A stretch of 45,358 nucleotides of DNA. It comes from Paludibacteraceae bacterium (GTDB taxonomy: Bacteria > Bacteroidota > Bacteroidia > Bacteroidales > Paludibacteraceae). The position numbers and the translations under genes are program-made. Of this stretch, positions 24,175-33,257 are shown piece by piece. The stretch lies in the NCBI GenBank assembly GCA_029974315.1, contig JARKSE010000159.1, positions 1 through 45,358 of the forward strand. Reading direction: 5' to 3'. The notes below the pieces were generated by a model that did no database searches, was not told the DNA's origin, and worked only from the letters and a program-made list of their open reading frames with translations. The stretch's first letter is position 1, and each line of letters opens with the position of its first letter.

Positions 24175-26024
24175 TACTTACCTCCTAATGCATTAGTTTT
24201 CAAAGTACTGGAAGAACTACCTATATTTGGCATTGCTGGGCGAGGTGACGAACCAGACGACATCGGAAGAGTTGTTTCTGTCGCCGACATTCTGTTTGTT
24301 TTAGCTTCAGATTTCGGTTCTTGTTCCTCTACCTCACTTATACGACGTCTTCGTTTAGTTGCCACAGTCACCGTTCTTTCGGGACGTAAAAATACATCTT
24401 CCCATTTTTGTGGACGAAGGCCCACTTGCCACGAATAATTGGGTAAATACATCATCTCTTTACTGACCTGATCGAGGGGTGTCATAATACCAGTAGGTGT
24501 AGGATAAAGTACAATACGATCAACTTTTTTTTCTTGAAAATAGACCGTTAAAAAACTACTTTCCGTTTCGTTCATTCCTATCATGGTACTATCGGCTTCA
24601 CGAGGGAAAAACAATGATTGCGCGTTGCCTCTCACATCGACACGATATAATTCGCCTTCTGCCACATAAGCCGTTAGTTCCTTACCCGACAATTGATTGA
24701 AACGGATAGAATCTTCTTGTTGACATACAAAAGCGGAATTAATAACCTGCAAACGTTCCACTTCGTTATTCAATGAAAAAATGCGAATAGTATCACCCGT
24801 CATCTGTTGGTTACCAGACCACAAAATAGGCATTTTCATGAGATGAAGCACAGAGTCACGCGTTTCGTAACGAGCCGAATCACAAACAGCTTGTACATCA
24901 TTTCTAAAAACACGAACATTATAAAACGCTTCAACCACTTTATCGACAGAGTCAACAGCGTACGAAAACAAGGTGTCGGCATTCAAATAAAGCGTATCTA
25001 TAGTTGAGTGATCGATCATTAATGCCGAATCTTTTGCCAAGGCAACATCTCCCTCTTCTTTGTAATAAACATAATGACCTCGAAGTGACACTTTTTTTAC
25101 AGTATCGTCCAACTCCACATGATGATGCGCATGTCCAATACCATTTTTTTTATCATAAAAGATTGTATCGCCTTTCAACGTTTTACCATCTTGATGTGTC
25201 ACAAGAGAATTTAATAATAATTCAGACTGTTCAGTATTGGTGTCGTACCATCCTTTTTCTGAATAAATGGTAGTTTCCTTCTCATAAATCACTGTAGTTG
25301 GACCAAGGATTTGTGCTAAATTTGTTTCGGTAAAATATTTCAGCGTATCAGCATTCATTACAAATTTAGGATTAGTTAATTTCACTTTCTCTTTAAATAA
25401 AGCCATCTCTAATCCTGGGTAATAATAACCAAATTTAGAAGTTAATACATTGCTTGTATCTGTTAGTTTCCCACCAGTGAAATAGTACCCCACATTAGCT
25501 CCACGATCGTAATTTAAACTATCTGTGGTTAATCGAATTTGACGGTTGTGCATACGTACATTCTTACGCAAACGCGCCATTTTAGTATCGCCATCATAAT
25601 AAAGTACATCGCCATAGATAAAAAGCGTATCTCCTTGTACTATCCGTACGTGTCCATAGGCATTAAACGAGTTACGCTCTTCAAAAAAATAGGCACTATC
25701 GCAATACAAATATGCATCATCGTGGCGAAAACGCACATTACCTTTGAGTAATTGCCCGTCAGCCATCACATCTTTGTCGTAGCTGAAAATTTCAGCGTTT
25801 TCTAAAAAAACATTGGTTTTCTTTGTATTAGATGTTGGTTTTGAAGTTTCTGATTGTGCTGTTGGCGTAGTTACTGTTTTTACAGGTTTAGATTTTGGTT
25901 GGGACTTCGATGGGTTTCCAGACTTACCAGACACAGGACGTAACATGGTGTTTTGTGCAAATACACCCACGCTAAGCAACGTCAACATTAGCAATAACCT
26001 TATTTTTGATCGAACCACACCCAT
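24174..26024 (-). CDS. OstA-like protein (LptA/LptD-N family)
   Basis: A 616-residue exported protein with signal peptide MGVVRSKIRLLLMLTLLSVGVFAQ, a Ser/Pro/Lys/Thr-rich linker (about 28-68) and repeated OstA/LptA-type beta-jellyroll strands (about 70-480), with the recurring pattern LKGNVRFRHDDAYLYCDSA, AYGHVRIVQGDTLFIYGD, LKGDTIFYDKKNGIGHAHH. The C-terminal 80 residues are Ser/Thr-rich. OstA-family proteins form the periplasmic bridge that carries LPS to the outer membrane. Its position directly after surA recalls the lptD-surA pairing of Enterobacteria. It starts 7 nt after the surA stop. Confidence 0.88.
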   Translation of the reverse strand: MGVVRSKIRLLLMLTLLSVGVFAQNTMLRPVSGKSGNPSKSQPKSKPVKTVTTPTAQSETSKPTSNTKKTNVFLENAEIFSYDKDVMADGQLLKGNVRFRHDDAYLYCDSAYFFEERNSFNAYGHVRIVQGDTLFIYGDVLYYDGDTKMARLRKNVRMHNRQIRLTTDSLNYDRGANVGYYFTGGKLTDTSNVLTSKFGYYYPGLEMALFKEKVKLTNPKFVMNADTLKYFTETNLAQILGPTTVIYEKETTIYSEKGWYDTNTEQSELLLNSLVTHQDGKTLKGDTIFYDKKNGIGHAHHHVELDDTVKKVSLRGHYVYYKEEGDVALAKDSALMIDHSTIDTLYLNADTLFSYAVDSVDKVVEAFYNVRVFRNDVQAVCDSARYETRDSVLHLMKMPILWSGNQQMTGDTIRIFSLNNEVERLQVINSAFVCQQEDSIRFNQLSGKELTAYVAEGELYRVDVRGNAQSLFFPREADSTMIGMNETESSFLTVYFQEKKVDRIVLYPTPTGIMTPLDQVSKEMMYLPNYSWQVGLRPQKWEDVFLRPERTVTVATKRRRRISEVEEQEPKSEAKTNRMSATETTLPMSSGSSPRPAMPNIGSSSSTLKTNALGGK

Positions 26025-26031
26025 TCACATA

Positions 26032-27387
26032 TCATTTTTTAATCCAATTAGGATATTTAAAATCACAATTTTGCCAATCTGGAGCTATAAACACATAGGT
26101 TTCTTTTATTTTCTGCTCTATCCAATCTTGAATAATTTCCTGACTTTTAACAGCTTGATAGTACTGTTTTAACTGTTGATAATCGTCGGTTAAATTCGCT
26201 TTATGATTAGCTATCTTTGATTTTACTTTTACAAAAGCATACACTTCACGCCCAAGCTCTTGACTCATCATTGAAAATGGTTCCGAGATTTCACCCACAT
26301 TCAAATTATACACTGCTTTAGCAACCTCTTGTGGTAATTCTTGATATTCAAACTTTGTAGCTCCTGTTGCAGGATTTGTCATCAAGCCACCATTCATACG
26401 TGTGTTTTTATCAGATGAGTTTTGCGTTGCAACTGTTTCAAATGTCTGTTTTCCAGCACGAATAAGATTAGCTAAACTATCAAGTTGCATAAATGTTTTT
26501 ACTTTAATATCGCTTGAAACACGAGGACGTAACAAAATGTGTCGGCAATTAATTCTATCACCACGTTTTTCAATCAGCTGTACAATATGAAAACCAAACT
26601 CAGTTTCAAATACACGCGACACTTGCCCAGGTTCTTGTAAAGCAAAAGCAGCATTGGTAAACTCTGGAACCATAGTTCCTCGACCAAAAAAACCAAGCTC
26701 ACCACCTTTGCTGGCTGTACCGAGGTCATCAGAATAGAGCCGAGCTAATAGTGAAAAATCAGCACTACCACTATTAACCCGGTCAGCATATTCGCGCAAG
26801 CGTTTTTTTGTCGCTTCAATATCTTCTTGTGGAATAGGCGGTTCTATAGTCACGATTTGCACTTCAACCATTGCGGGAATCATTGGAAGACTATCGGCAG
26901 GAAGATTTTGATAAAAGTGACGCACTTCACCTGGTGTCAATTTGATATTGCTCACCAACTTTTGCTGCACCATTTGAATAGTCATTTGATCGTGAATAGT
27001 TTGGCGAAGCTCTTCTTTGATTTCTGAAGTTGTTTTTTTGAAGTATTCCTCCATTTTTTCCTTAGAACCAATTTCACGTAACATGTGATCTATACGCATA
27101 TTTAATTGCGCTTCAACCTGCGATGAACTTACCTCTATACTATCAATTTTAGCTTGATGTAAAAAGAGTTTTTGTACCGCTATTTGTTCGGGAATAACAC
27201 AATACGGATCACCTTGTATACGCGTACCTTCATATTGTGCACGAATGCGTTGTTCTTCTACTTCAGATCGTAAAATGGCGTTATCACCTACCACCCACAC
27301 CACACCATCAATCATATTAGATTGTGCTTGTAGTGAAAACAGTGAACAACTCAAAAACAGAACTCCATATATTTTTTTCAATTGCAT
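26032..27387 (-). CDS. surA: SurA-type periplasmic chaperone/peptidyl-prolyl isomerase
   Basis: A 451-residue exported protein: signal peptide MQLKKIYGVLFLSCSLFSLQAQ, SurA N-terminal chaperone domain (about 25-165), a parvulin (PpiC) domain (about 172-270; GGELGFFGRGTMVPEFTNAAFAL, EFGFHIVQLIEKRG) and a second, more divergent parvulin domain (about 275-385; CRHILLRPR, MNGGLMTNPATG). SurA helps outer-membrane proteins fold in the periplasm. It is the third of three SurA/PpiD-like genes in a row and lies 29 nt after the upstream lipoprotein gene. Length is close to E. coli SurA (about 430). Confidence 0.92.
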   Translation of the reverse strand: MQLKKIYGVLFLSCSLFSLQAQSNMIDGVVWVVGDNAILRSEVEEQRIRAQYEGTRIQGDPYCVIPEQIAVQKLFLHQAKIDSIEVSSSQVEAQLNMRIDHMLREIGSKEKMEEYFKKTTSEIKEELRQTIHDQMTIQMVQQKLVSNIKLTPGEVRHFYQNLPADSLPMIPAMVEVQIVTIEPPIPQEDIEATKKRLREYADRVNSGSADFSLLARLYSDDLGTASKGGELGFFGRGTMVPEFTNAAFALQEPGQVSRVFETEFGFHIVQLIEKRGDRINCRHILLRPRVSSDIKVKTFMQLDSLANLIRAGKQTFETVATQNSSDKNTRMNGGLMTNPATGATKFEYQELPQEVAKAVYNLNVGEISEPFSMMSQELGREVYAFVKVKSKIANHKANLTDDYQQLKQYYQAVKSQEIIQDWIEQKIKETYVFIAPDWQNCDFKYPNWIKK

Positions 27388-27416
27388 AACTTTCAGGATA
27401 TTGCGTATTTTCAGGG

Positions 27417-28274
27417 TTACTTTGTTTTAAAATAGATTACATCGCCATTTTTGTGAGCATCTTCGTAAAGTTCATTTTCAAACTTTTGGATATACTCTCT
27501 TTTGCGTTGATTATAAAGAATTGCACGAACTTTTTCTTGCACAAATTCTAAAGGTGCTGGTGTACCAGCTAACTGATAATCAGTGATGTTTAGCATGTAT
27601 GTATAAGCCGAATCTGTAGTTTCATAAAATTTTGTGTGTGATAAAAAAGCTCCCTGATCAGAAATACCCTCTGGCATTCTCTTAAGTAAATCATTAAAAT
27701 AAAGCCACTTATCTACAAAATAGTCATAACTCACAGCATGCTGAATACTGTATTGCTCTATCTGCTGAATCGACTTTTCGTCAAGTTTACGCATATAACC
27801 ACGTACCCGATCAATTTTAGGTGATGTTAAAGGTACTTTTAAATAGACACCGCGCAACAGATTTTCCGTTAATAGAAATTGATTTGCATGTTGTTCGTAA
27901 AACATCATCACTTCATCATCAGTTGGTTCAGCTAAACGCTGTGCCACTAAACGTTCTTGATAATAGTGAATAGTCAATGATTTACGGTATCCTTCTACCA
28001 ATTCTTCGACTACGTCCTCGTTGGCGATATTACGTTTTGCGTTTTGGTAAAGCAACACATCAGTAATCCATTTTCGAATATACGCATCGGCTAGATGCGT
28101 ACTATCTTCAAGCGAAGTTCCTTCTGGAATAATTTTATCTAGATCTTCACAATACAGAAATCGCCCTTCAACCTCCAAAATAGCATCATGCGAAGTGTCA
28201 GTTGCTTGCTGTTGACACGAGCCAACAACAAGCAACAAACAACCTCCTAAAATGATATGTTTTAAATTCAACAT
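27417..28274 (-). CDS. SurA-N-like lipoprotein without a catalytic parvulin domain
   Basis: A 285-residue lipoprotein: signal peptide with lipobox VGSC (Cys20), then a helical SurA/PpiC N-terminal-like chaperone region (about 30-130; DAYIRKWITDVLLYQNAKRN, YYQERLVAQRLAEPTDDEVMMFYEQH) and a C-terminal helical region (to 285). No complete parvulin core (GGELG...FGFHI) is visible, so it is likely a chaperone only. Its ATG overlaps the upstream stop codon by one base (TAATG). Its placement between two isomerase genes suggests a membrane-anchored partner of those proteins; this is inference. Confidence 0.82.
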   Translation of the reverse strand: MLNLKHIILGGCLLLVVGSCQQQATDTSHDAILEVEGRFLYCEDLDKIIPEGTSLEDSTHLADAYIRKWITDVLLYQNAKRNIANEDVVEELVEGYRKSLTIHYYQERLVAQRLAEPTDDEVMMFYEQHANQFLLTENLLRGVYLKVPLTSPKIDRVRGYMRKLDEKSIQQIEQYSIQHAVSYDYFVDKWLYFNDLLKRMPEGISDQGAFLSHTKFYETTDSAYTYMLNITDYQLAGTPAPLEFVQEKVRAILYNQRKREYIQKFENELYEDAHKNGDVIYFKTK

Positions 28275-30226
28275 TACTCTTTTATTGTTTTCAATACTGC
28301 TTGATTTACTTTTATTGGGTATTTTGCACGCAACTGTTCAATCCACAAGCGATCAAGTTCATTTTGATAATCAGATGTAACAGCTCCACGCACATCAGTA
28401 TAAGCTTCTGGACCTTTTTTGAGCATTTTCCCCACCACAAAAACCACAGGAAACTCTTCGTCAACAGTAACTTGTGTTTTTTTGGCTTTGAATGCGTATT
28501 TATCAACCACAGGATTGTCGCCTTGTTTCCAAATACCAACTTCTGTTTTCACCAATTTTACACTGTCATTATTAACACGCGTATTGAGATACGAGCCAAC
28601 AGAATCAGCAGGAAGTTTCTTTAATAATTTCTTCACTGTTTTAGCAGTAGCAGCATCTTTACAAGCCACTATACGCCCTTTGTAATGTGGTGTAGCCCAA
28701 GCATATTGATCTCTATGTTGTTCAAAGTAGGATTTTAAACCTTCCACATCTTTTGCAGCTTTTTCCCACACTTCGGCGTTGCTAACATCAAACAACAAAA
28801 TACCATCATGATATTCTTGCATCAAAAAACGGAACTCATCATATTTGTTTTCTAGCTGCGTATCTTCATAAGCCAATATTTGGTCTTGGATAAAAGGCTC
28901 CATTTTTTCGGCTAACATCAACATCGCTTCGCTATTTTCTGGGCTCGTTAATGCTATAAAGTTTATCAAATCATTTTGATACAATGTTTTATTTGCGTAT
29001 GTTGCTAACGGTTTATTCAGTCCGGCAGCCTCTGCTTTAGAAACAAACTGTGCATCGATATATTGTGTTCTCATCATAAACGCAGTAACCTCTTTCATAG
29101 CTCTATCGTTCACTTGGTAGTTGTACTCTTTTTTCAAACGATTAACTAACACTGTCCGTCCCATTGACGAGCGTTCATCACGTTGCATAGCACGTAATAT
29201 TTCAGGTTTTTTCTTTTCGTATGGTTCCAAACCGCGTCTGTCATTTAATCTGATAATATGCCATCCAAATGCGGTTTTAACAGGTTCACTCACTTGCCCT
29301 TTAGTAGTCAATGCGAATGCGGCATCTTCGAATTCGCGCACCATACGCCCCACGCCAAACCAAGTTAATTCACCACCACGTCCCGCTGAACCCGAATCAT
29401 CAGACTCCAGACGTGCAATTTTTTCAAACTCTTCGCCCGCTTTCAAACGAGCAGATATCTCCTTAATTTCTTTATAAGCTTTTGCTTTGTCTGTTTCAGA
29501 AGCATCTTCTTTTACCATTTTAAAAATGTGAGATACTTGCACTTGTCCTCTTGTTGGACGACGGCTATGCACTTTTATAACATGATAACCATAAAATGTG
29601 CGTACCGGTTGCGAAATTTGACCTACGGGTAATTCATACATCGCTTTTTCAAAAGGATATACAAGCATTCCACCTGTAAAAAAACCTAAGTAACCTTTAT
29701 TTTGTGCTACTGATGGATCATCAGAAACATCGGGAGCAACTTTATCAAACCCTTCAGTCAATAAGCGCTTACGTGCTCGTAAGGCTTTTTGATACGCTGA
29801 CAACGTATCGGTTGAGCTCGGATTTTCTTTAATTTTAATCAAAATATGACTTACTTCTACATCATATTTTAAACGATCATAAGCTTCTCTACATAACTTA
29901 TCTTCAAGCGAAACATCAGTTAAATAAGGCTTTGCTAACTGAGTGCGATAACCACGCAACTCGTTCACAAAAGCTGGTAACGTATCTAAACCACGATGTT
30001 GCGCTTCCACAACCTTTAATTTAAAGTTTTTGAATAACTCTACATATTCGTCCAATGTTTTTTTATCAATTGCATTGTTGGTGTTATTCTTACGATAAAT
30101 ATACTCGAATTCAGCTTTAGTAACATCCTGACCATCAATGGTCATCAACACTGGACTTTTTTCAGCTCTCGCCACAAAACTCAGCCCAAGAAACAAGAAA
30201 CCGATAAAGAATTTTGTTGTTTTCAT
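28274..30226 (-). CDS. PpiD/SurA-like peptidyl-prolyl isomerase with two parvulin domains
   Basis: A 650-residue exported protein: signal peptide MKTTKFFIGFLFLGLSFVARA, an N-terminal helical chaperone segment (about 30-120), two parvulin domains (about 125-225 with NKGYLGFFTGGMLVYPFEKA and YGYHVIKVHSRRP; about 230-330 with GGELTWFGVGRMVREFEDAAFAL and FGWHIIRLNDRRG), then a long helical C-terminal part that may include a third degenerate domain (about 500-610). Periplasmic folding of outer-membrane proteins is the expected role. It lies 38 nt after gpmI and heads the chaperone trio. Confidence 0.88.
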   Translation of the reverse strand: MKTTKFFIGFLFLGLSFVARAEKSPVLMTIDGQDVTKAEFEYIYRKNNTNNAIDKKTLDEYVELFKNFKLKVVEAQHRGLDTLPAFVNELRGYRTQLAKPYLTDVSLEDKLCREAYDRLKYDVEVSHILIKIKENPSSTDTLSAYQKALRARKRLLTEGFDKVAPDVSDDPSVAQNKGYLGFFTGGMLVYPFEKAMYELPVGQISQPVRTFYGYHVIKVHSRRPTRGQVQVSHIFKMVKEDASETDKAKAYKEIKEISARLKAGEEFEKIARLESDDSGSAGRGGELTWFGVGRMVREFEDAAFALTTKGQVSEPVKTAFGWHIIRLNDRRGLEPYEKKKPEILRAMQRDERSSMGRTVLVNRLKKEYNYQVNDRAMKEVTAFMMRTQYIDAQFVSKAEAAGLNKPLATYANKTLYQNDLINFIALTSPENSEAMLMLAEKMEPFIQDQILAYEDTQLENKYDEFRFLMQEYHDGILLFDVSNAEVWEKAAKDVEGLKSYFEQHRDQYAWATPHYKGRIVACKDAATAKTVKKLLKKLPADSVGSYLNTRVNNDSVKLVKTEVGIWKQGDNPVVDKYAFKAKKTQVTVDEEFPVVFVVGKMLKKGPEAYTDVRGAVTSDYQNELDRLWIEQLRAKYPIKVNQAVLKTIKE

Positions 30227-30264
30227 AATAAAATAAGTTTTCGTTATTGGATTGATTTAAGAAT

Positions 30265-31788
30265 TTACTTAATAAGATTTTTGCCAGTCATTTCTGCTGG
30301 TTGTTTTATACCTAACAGATGACAAACTGATGGCGCAACGTCTGCCAAAATACCATTTTCAACCACAGCCGACTCATTTTTGCTCACATAAATAAACGGA
30401 ACTGGATTTAATGAATGGGCTGTATTTGGCGAACCATCTTTATTTAACGCATGATCAGCATTACCATGGTCAGCAATGATAATCAGTTCGTAATTGTTAC
30501 GTTTAGCCGTTTCAACCACTTTTTCGACACAAGCATCGATAGCTTTCACAGCTTTTTGAATAGCCTCATACACACCTGTATGACCAACCATATCGCCATT
30601 GGCAAAATTAACAACTACAAAATCGAAATTTTGTTTTTCCAATTCTGCCGTCAAAGCGTCCGCCACTTCGTAAGCACTCATTTCTGGTTTTAAATCGTAA
30701 GTAGCCACTTTGGGTGAAGGAATTAAAATTCGCTCTTCGCCCGGAAATGGTTCTTCACGACCGCCATTGAAAAAGAACGTAACGTGTGCATATTTTTCTG
30801 TTTCAGCTATGTGCAGCTGTTTTAATCCCGCCTTTGAAATGGTTTCGCCAAGCGTATTTTCTACATTTTCTTTATCAAATAACACATGCAATCCTTCAAA
30901 TGAAGAGTCGTATGGAGTCATAGTAAAGAACTGTAATGGTACAGTTTGCATGCCAAACTCAGGCATATCTTTTTGTGTTAACACCAAAGTTAACTCCTTA
31001 GCACGGTCGTTACGATAATTGAAGAAAATAACCACATCGTTTGCTTCTATTTTTGCTACAGGATTACCTTGCGCATCAACGTGCACAATGGGTTTAATAA
31101 ACTCATCGGTCACATCAGCATCGTACGATTTTTGAACAGCACCAACTAAATCTGTACTCTTTTCGCCAACACCATTCACCAATAAATCGTAAGCAATTTT
31201 GACACGTTCCCAACGTTTATCGCGGTCCATGGCATAATAACGTCCTATTATAGAAGCTATTTTCCCTCCTGTTTTTTGCAAATGATTTTCAAGCGACAGA
31301 ATAAAACCTTTTCCACTACGTGGGTCAGTATCGCGCCCATCCATAAAACAGTGTACATACGCATCAGCAATATCATATTGTTTAGCAATATCACACAGTT
31401 TGTACAGATGATCTAACGAACTGTGTACACCACCATCGGAGACCAAACCCATAAAATGCATTTTTACTCTATGTTTTTTGGCATATTCATAAGCACGAAT
31501 AATTTCCGGATTTTTCAAAATAGAATTATCACGACAAGCCATGTTAATTTTAACCAAATCTTGATAAACTATACGCCCAGCACCAATATTCAAGTGCCCC
31601 ACTTCTGAATTCCCCATTTGACCATCGGGCAAGCCTACATTTTCGCCCGAGGCTTGTAATTCCGAATGAGGATATTGCGCATTTAAAGAATCCCAATAAG
31701 GCGTGGGCGTTTGCGATATTACATCACCTTTAGATTTGTCCCCAATACCCCAGCCGTCTAATATCATTAAAACTACTTTTTTTGACAT
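30265..31788 (-). CDS. gpmI: 2,3-bisphosphoglycerate-independent phosphoglycerate mutase
   Basis: A 507-residue cytosolic metalloenzyme that interconverts 3- and 2-phosphoglycerate in glycolysis. Diagnostic segments are [11 protein letters not shown] (metal ligand Asp11), [15 protein letters not shown] with the phosphorylated Ser61, the [14 protein letters not shown] segment, [15 protein letters not shown], and the metal site [10 protein letters not shown] near residue 442. Length is normal. It is the first gene of the long minus-strand run and shares it with envelope genes downstream; the 38-nt gap has no terminator, so cotranscription is likely. Confidence 0.97.
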   Translation of the reverse strand: MSKKVVLMILDGWGIGDKSKGDVISQTPTPYWDSLNAQYPHSELQASGENVGLPDGQMGNSEVGHLNIGAGRIVYQDLVKINMACRDNSILKNPEIIRAYEYAKKHRVKMHFMGLVSDGGVHSSLDHLYKLCDIAKQYDIADAYVHCFMDGRDTDPRSGKGFILSLENHLQKTGGKIASIIGRYYAMDRDKRWERVKIAYDLLVNGVGEKSTDLVGAVQKSYDADVTDEFIKPIVHVDAQGNPVAKIEANDVVIFFNYRNDRAKELTLVLTQKDMPEFGMQTVPLQFFTMTPYDSSFEGLHVLFDKENVENTLGETISKAGLKQLHIAETEKYAHVTFFFNGGREEPFPGEERILIPSPKVATYDLKPEMSAYEVADALTAELEKQNFDFVVVNFANGDMVGHTGVYEAIQKAVKAIDACVEKVVETAKRNNYELIIIADHGNADHALNKDGSPNTAHSLNPVPFIYVSKNESAVVENGILADVAPSVCHLLGIKQPAEMTGKNLIK

Positions 31789-31841
31789 ACTATTTTGTTG
31801 TTATAAATTAATTATTTGATTGATTTTATTCTTTAATTTGA

Positions 31842-31872
31842 ATAGATAACATCTATCCAACTTGCAAAGATA
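31842..31872 (-). promoter_or_regulatory. gpmI promoter box with a dyad near the start site
   Basis: TATCTTTG on the minus strand (31865-31872) fits TAnnTTTG. A short dyad ATAGAT-AAC-ATCTAT (31842-31856) lies where transcription should start, about 55-70 nt upstream of the start codon, and could be an operator. No clear -33 TTTG. Confidence 0.4.
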
Positions 31873-32204
31873 CAAAGAATTCTCCTCGAAACAGCTTGAA
31901 AAACACCAATTTTTATTATTTTTTTCAAAAAGGAGAGAGAAAAGAAAGATTACTTAGGAAAAGAAAAGCAGTGAACACGATAGAATCTATCATTTTTGAA
32001 ATCGAACCTATGTTCGATTTCAAAAAAAGTTCGGCAATCATAGTTGAGCACAAAAACATTTTTTTATTTCAAAAACTACATCTGTATTTGCAACATTAAA
32101 TGGAATGCAAAAAACGCATCACCACACACCCTCCTCGCGTCAAAACGGGGGGGTAAATAATTAAAAATCAATTACTTATAAATCATTTAAAATTTATCAA
32201 TTTT
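31873..32204. other. Non-coding region upstream of the secreted-protein gene
   Basis: About 330 bp with no credible gene. It contains a perfect 14-bp inverted repeat with a 6-nt loop (arms 31993-32006 and 32013-32026, core GAAATCGAA) that lacks a T-run on either strand, and a GC-rich hairpin (ACCCTCC 32128-32134 with GGGGGGT 32148-32154) that includes a run of seven G, in otherwise very AT-rich sequence. I see no convincing promoter for the downstream gene. Confidence 0.5.
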
Positions 32205-33035
32205 ATGAAAAAACTTTTCTTTTTATTGGCAGCTTTTTGTTGCACGGCAGTTTTGTATGCTCAAACCGAAATAACAACGGTTGAATTTTCGCTTAATCGC
32301 AATGCTATTGACTTTTACATAGGCAATACAGAAGGCGCAGTGGACAACAAAATTGGGAGCAATACGTCTGTACCCGCTGAAGTTGGTTATACATACCGGT
32401 CTGCATATTTGATGTATGAACATTCCCCAAGTAATTTTTGGGGTGTTGGTAATGGTGAAGAAGCTATCTCCGGAACTAAAACGTATGCTGTGCGATTGGA
32501 TATTAGTGTAGTAGCCGATTATGCTTGGCCCGCCGACCTCAATACGCTGACTTTTATTTGGGATGGCGATACGGTTGTTCCTGCTCAAGTTAAAAATGCG
32601 AATCCTACCGTTATTGCTGCATATCTACTATTGGGCACGCCGGCTGAAGCACCTGCGCCTACTTATACACTCACTTTAGTCAATGCAGATAAACATGGAT
32701 ATTCAAATCAGACATTTACCGGTGGCAACTATGTTGAGGGAGCATCAATTACTTTCCAATATAAAGCTCCGAAAAGTGGCAAAGTATTTGACAAATGGGT
32801 GTCCGAAGGATTGACACTCACCACAGAGCAAGAAACTGATAACCCATTGACCATTGTGATGCCTGCCAATGCCGTAACCATAACGGCTACTTACACAACT
32901 GCAACCGCCATCAATAACGTGAAACTCGAAGCGCCAAAATCGAAAAAAATAATAGTAGATGGTGTGGTTTACATTCTCCGTAACGAAAAGGTTTACAACC
33001 TTCAAGGCATGGAATGCGAATTACCGATGAAGTAA
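32205..33035 (+). CDS. Secreted protein with a bacterial-repeat (InlB-like) domain and conserved C-terminal tail
   Basis: A 276-residue exported protein: signal peptide MKKLFFLLAAFCCTAVLYAQ; an N-terminal beta domain (about 22-140; GTKTYAVRLDISVVADYAWP) resembling Listeria-Bacteroides repeat modules; a Pro/Ala linker (APAPTY); a divergent InlB B-repeat-like domain (about 152-230; FDKWVSEGLTL and VMPANAVTITATY); and a C-terminal tail (about 247-276) with KKIIVDGVVYILRNEKVYNLQG. That tail resembles ends seen on many exported Bacteroidales proteins (from memory), so it could be a sorting or anchoring signal. It stands alone and ends in a terminator. Ligand unknown. Confidence 0.82.
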   Translation: MKKLFFLLAAFCCTAVLYAQTEITTVEFSLNRNAIDFYIGNTEGAVDNKIGSNTSVPAEVGYTYRSAYLMYEHSPSNFWGVGNGEEAISGTKTYAVRLDISVVADYAWPADLNTLTFIWDGDTVVPAQVKNANPTVIAAYLLLGTPAEAPAPTYTLTLVNADKHGYSNQTFTGGNYVEGASITFQYKAPKSGKVFDKWVSEGLTLTTEQETDNPLTIVMPANAVTITATYTTATAINNVKLEAPKSKKIIVDGVVYILRNEKVYNLQGMECELPMK

Positions 33036-33061
33036 AAATAATATCAAGTTTGAACGTTTAT

Positions 33062-33097
33062 AAAGTAGGGACATTATGTGTGTTCCTACTTTTTTTT
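33062..33097 (+). terminator. Terminator of the secreted-protein gene
   Basis: A 12-bp stem (AAAGTAGGGACA 33062-33073 with TGTTCCTACTTT 33081-33092, one G-U pair, loop TTATGTG) followed by a run of T to 33097. Confidence 0.85.
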
Positions 33098-33151
33098 ATA
33101 AAAACGATAATTGGTAGAAAACTAATTGGGGAAATAATTTAAGAAGCGACT

Positions 33152-33251
33152 AAAAAAGCTTGCTACACAAGTAACAAGCTTAAATGATAAGAAACTAACA
33201 GTACTGCACGCTTTGTTAGTTTTACAAAATGGAAACTCCCCATTTCAACTT
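33152..33251 (-). ncRNA. Candidate small regulatory RNA, about 100 nt
   Basis: A free-standing transcription unit without an open frame. A consensus promoter (33258-33288) should start transcription near 33251. The RNA would contain three hairpins: AAATGG with CCATTT near its 5' end; AAACTAACA (minus 33222-33214) with TGTTAGTTT (33200-33192); and a terminator stem AAGCTTG/CAAGCTT (33181-33175 and 33162-33156, with an extra TAC/GTA pair) followed by six T ending near 33152. I cannot match it to a named RNA. The 5' end is estimated to within a few bases. It lies between the tRNA-Lys hairpin and the terminator of the convergent secreted-protein gene. Confidence 0.55.
33156..33181 (-). terminator. 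Terminator of the candidate small RNA
   Basis: On the minus strand a 7-bp stem AAGCTTG/CAAGCTT, extended by TAC/GTA across one mismatch, loop of four, directly followed by T-rich sequence (GCTTTTTTA). Confidence 0.7.
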
Positions 33252-33257
33252 GCACAG

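Noticed and set aside
31896-32099. A 67-codon plus-strand open frame upstream of the secreted-protein gene
   Set aside because: Its composition is that of AT-rich non-coding DNA, it starts with TTG, has no promoter or ribosome site, and it crosses the 14-bp inverted repeat.
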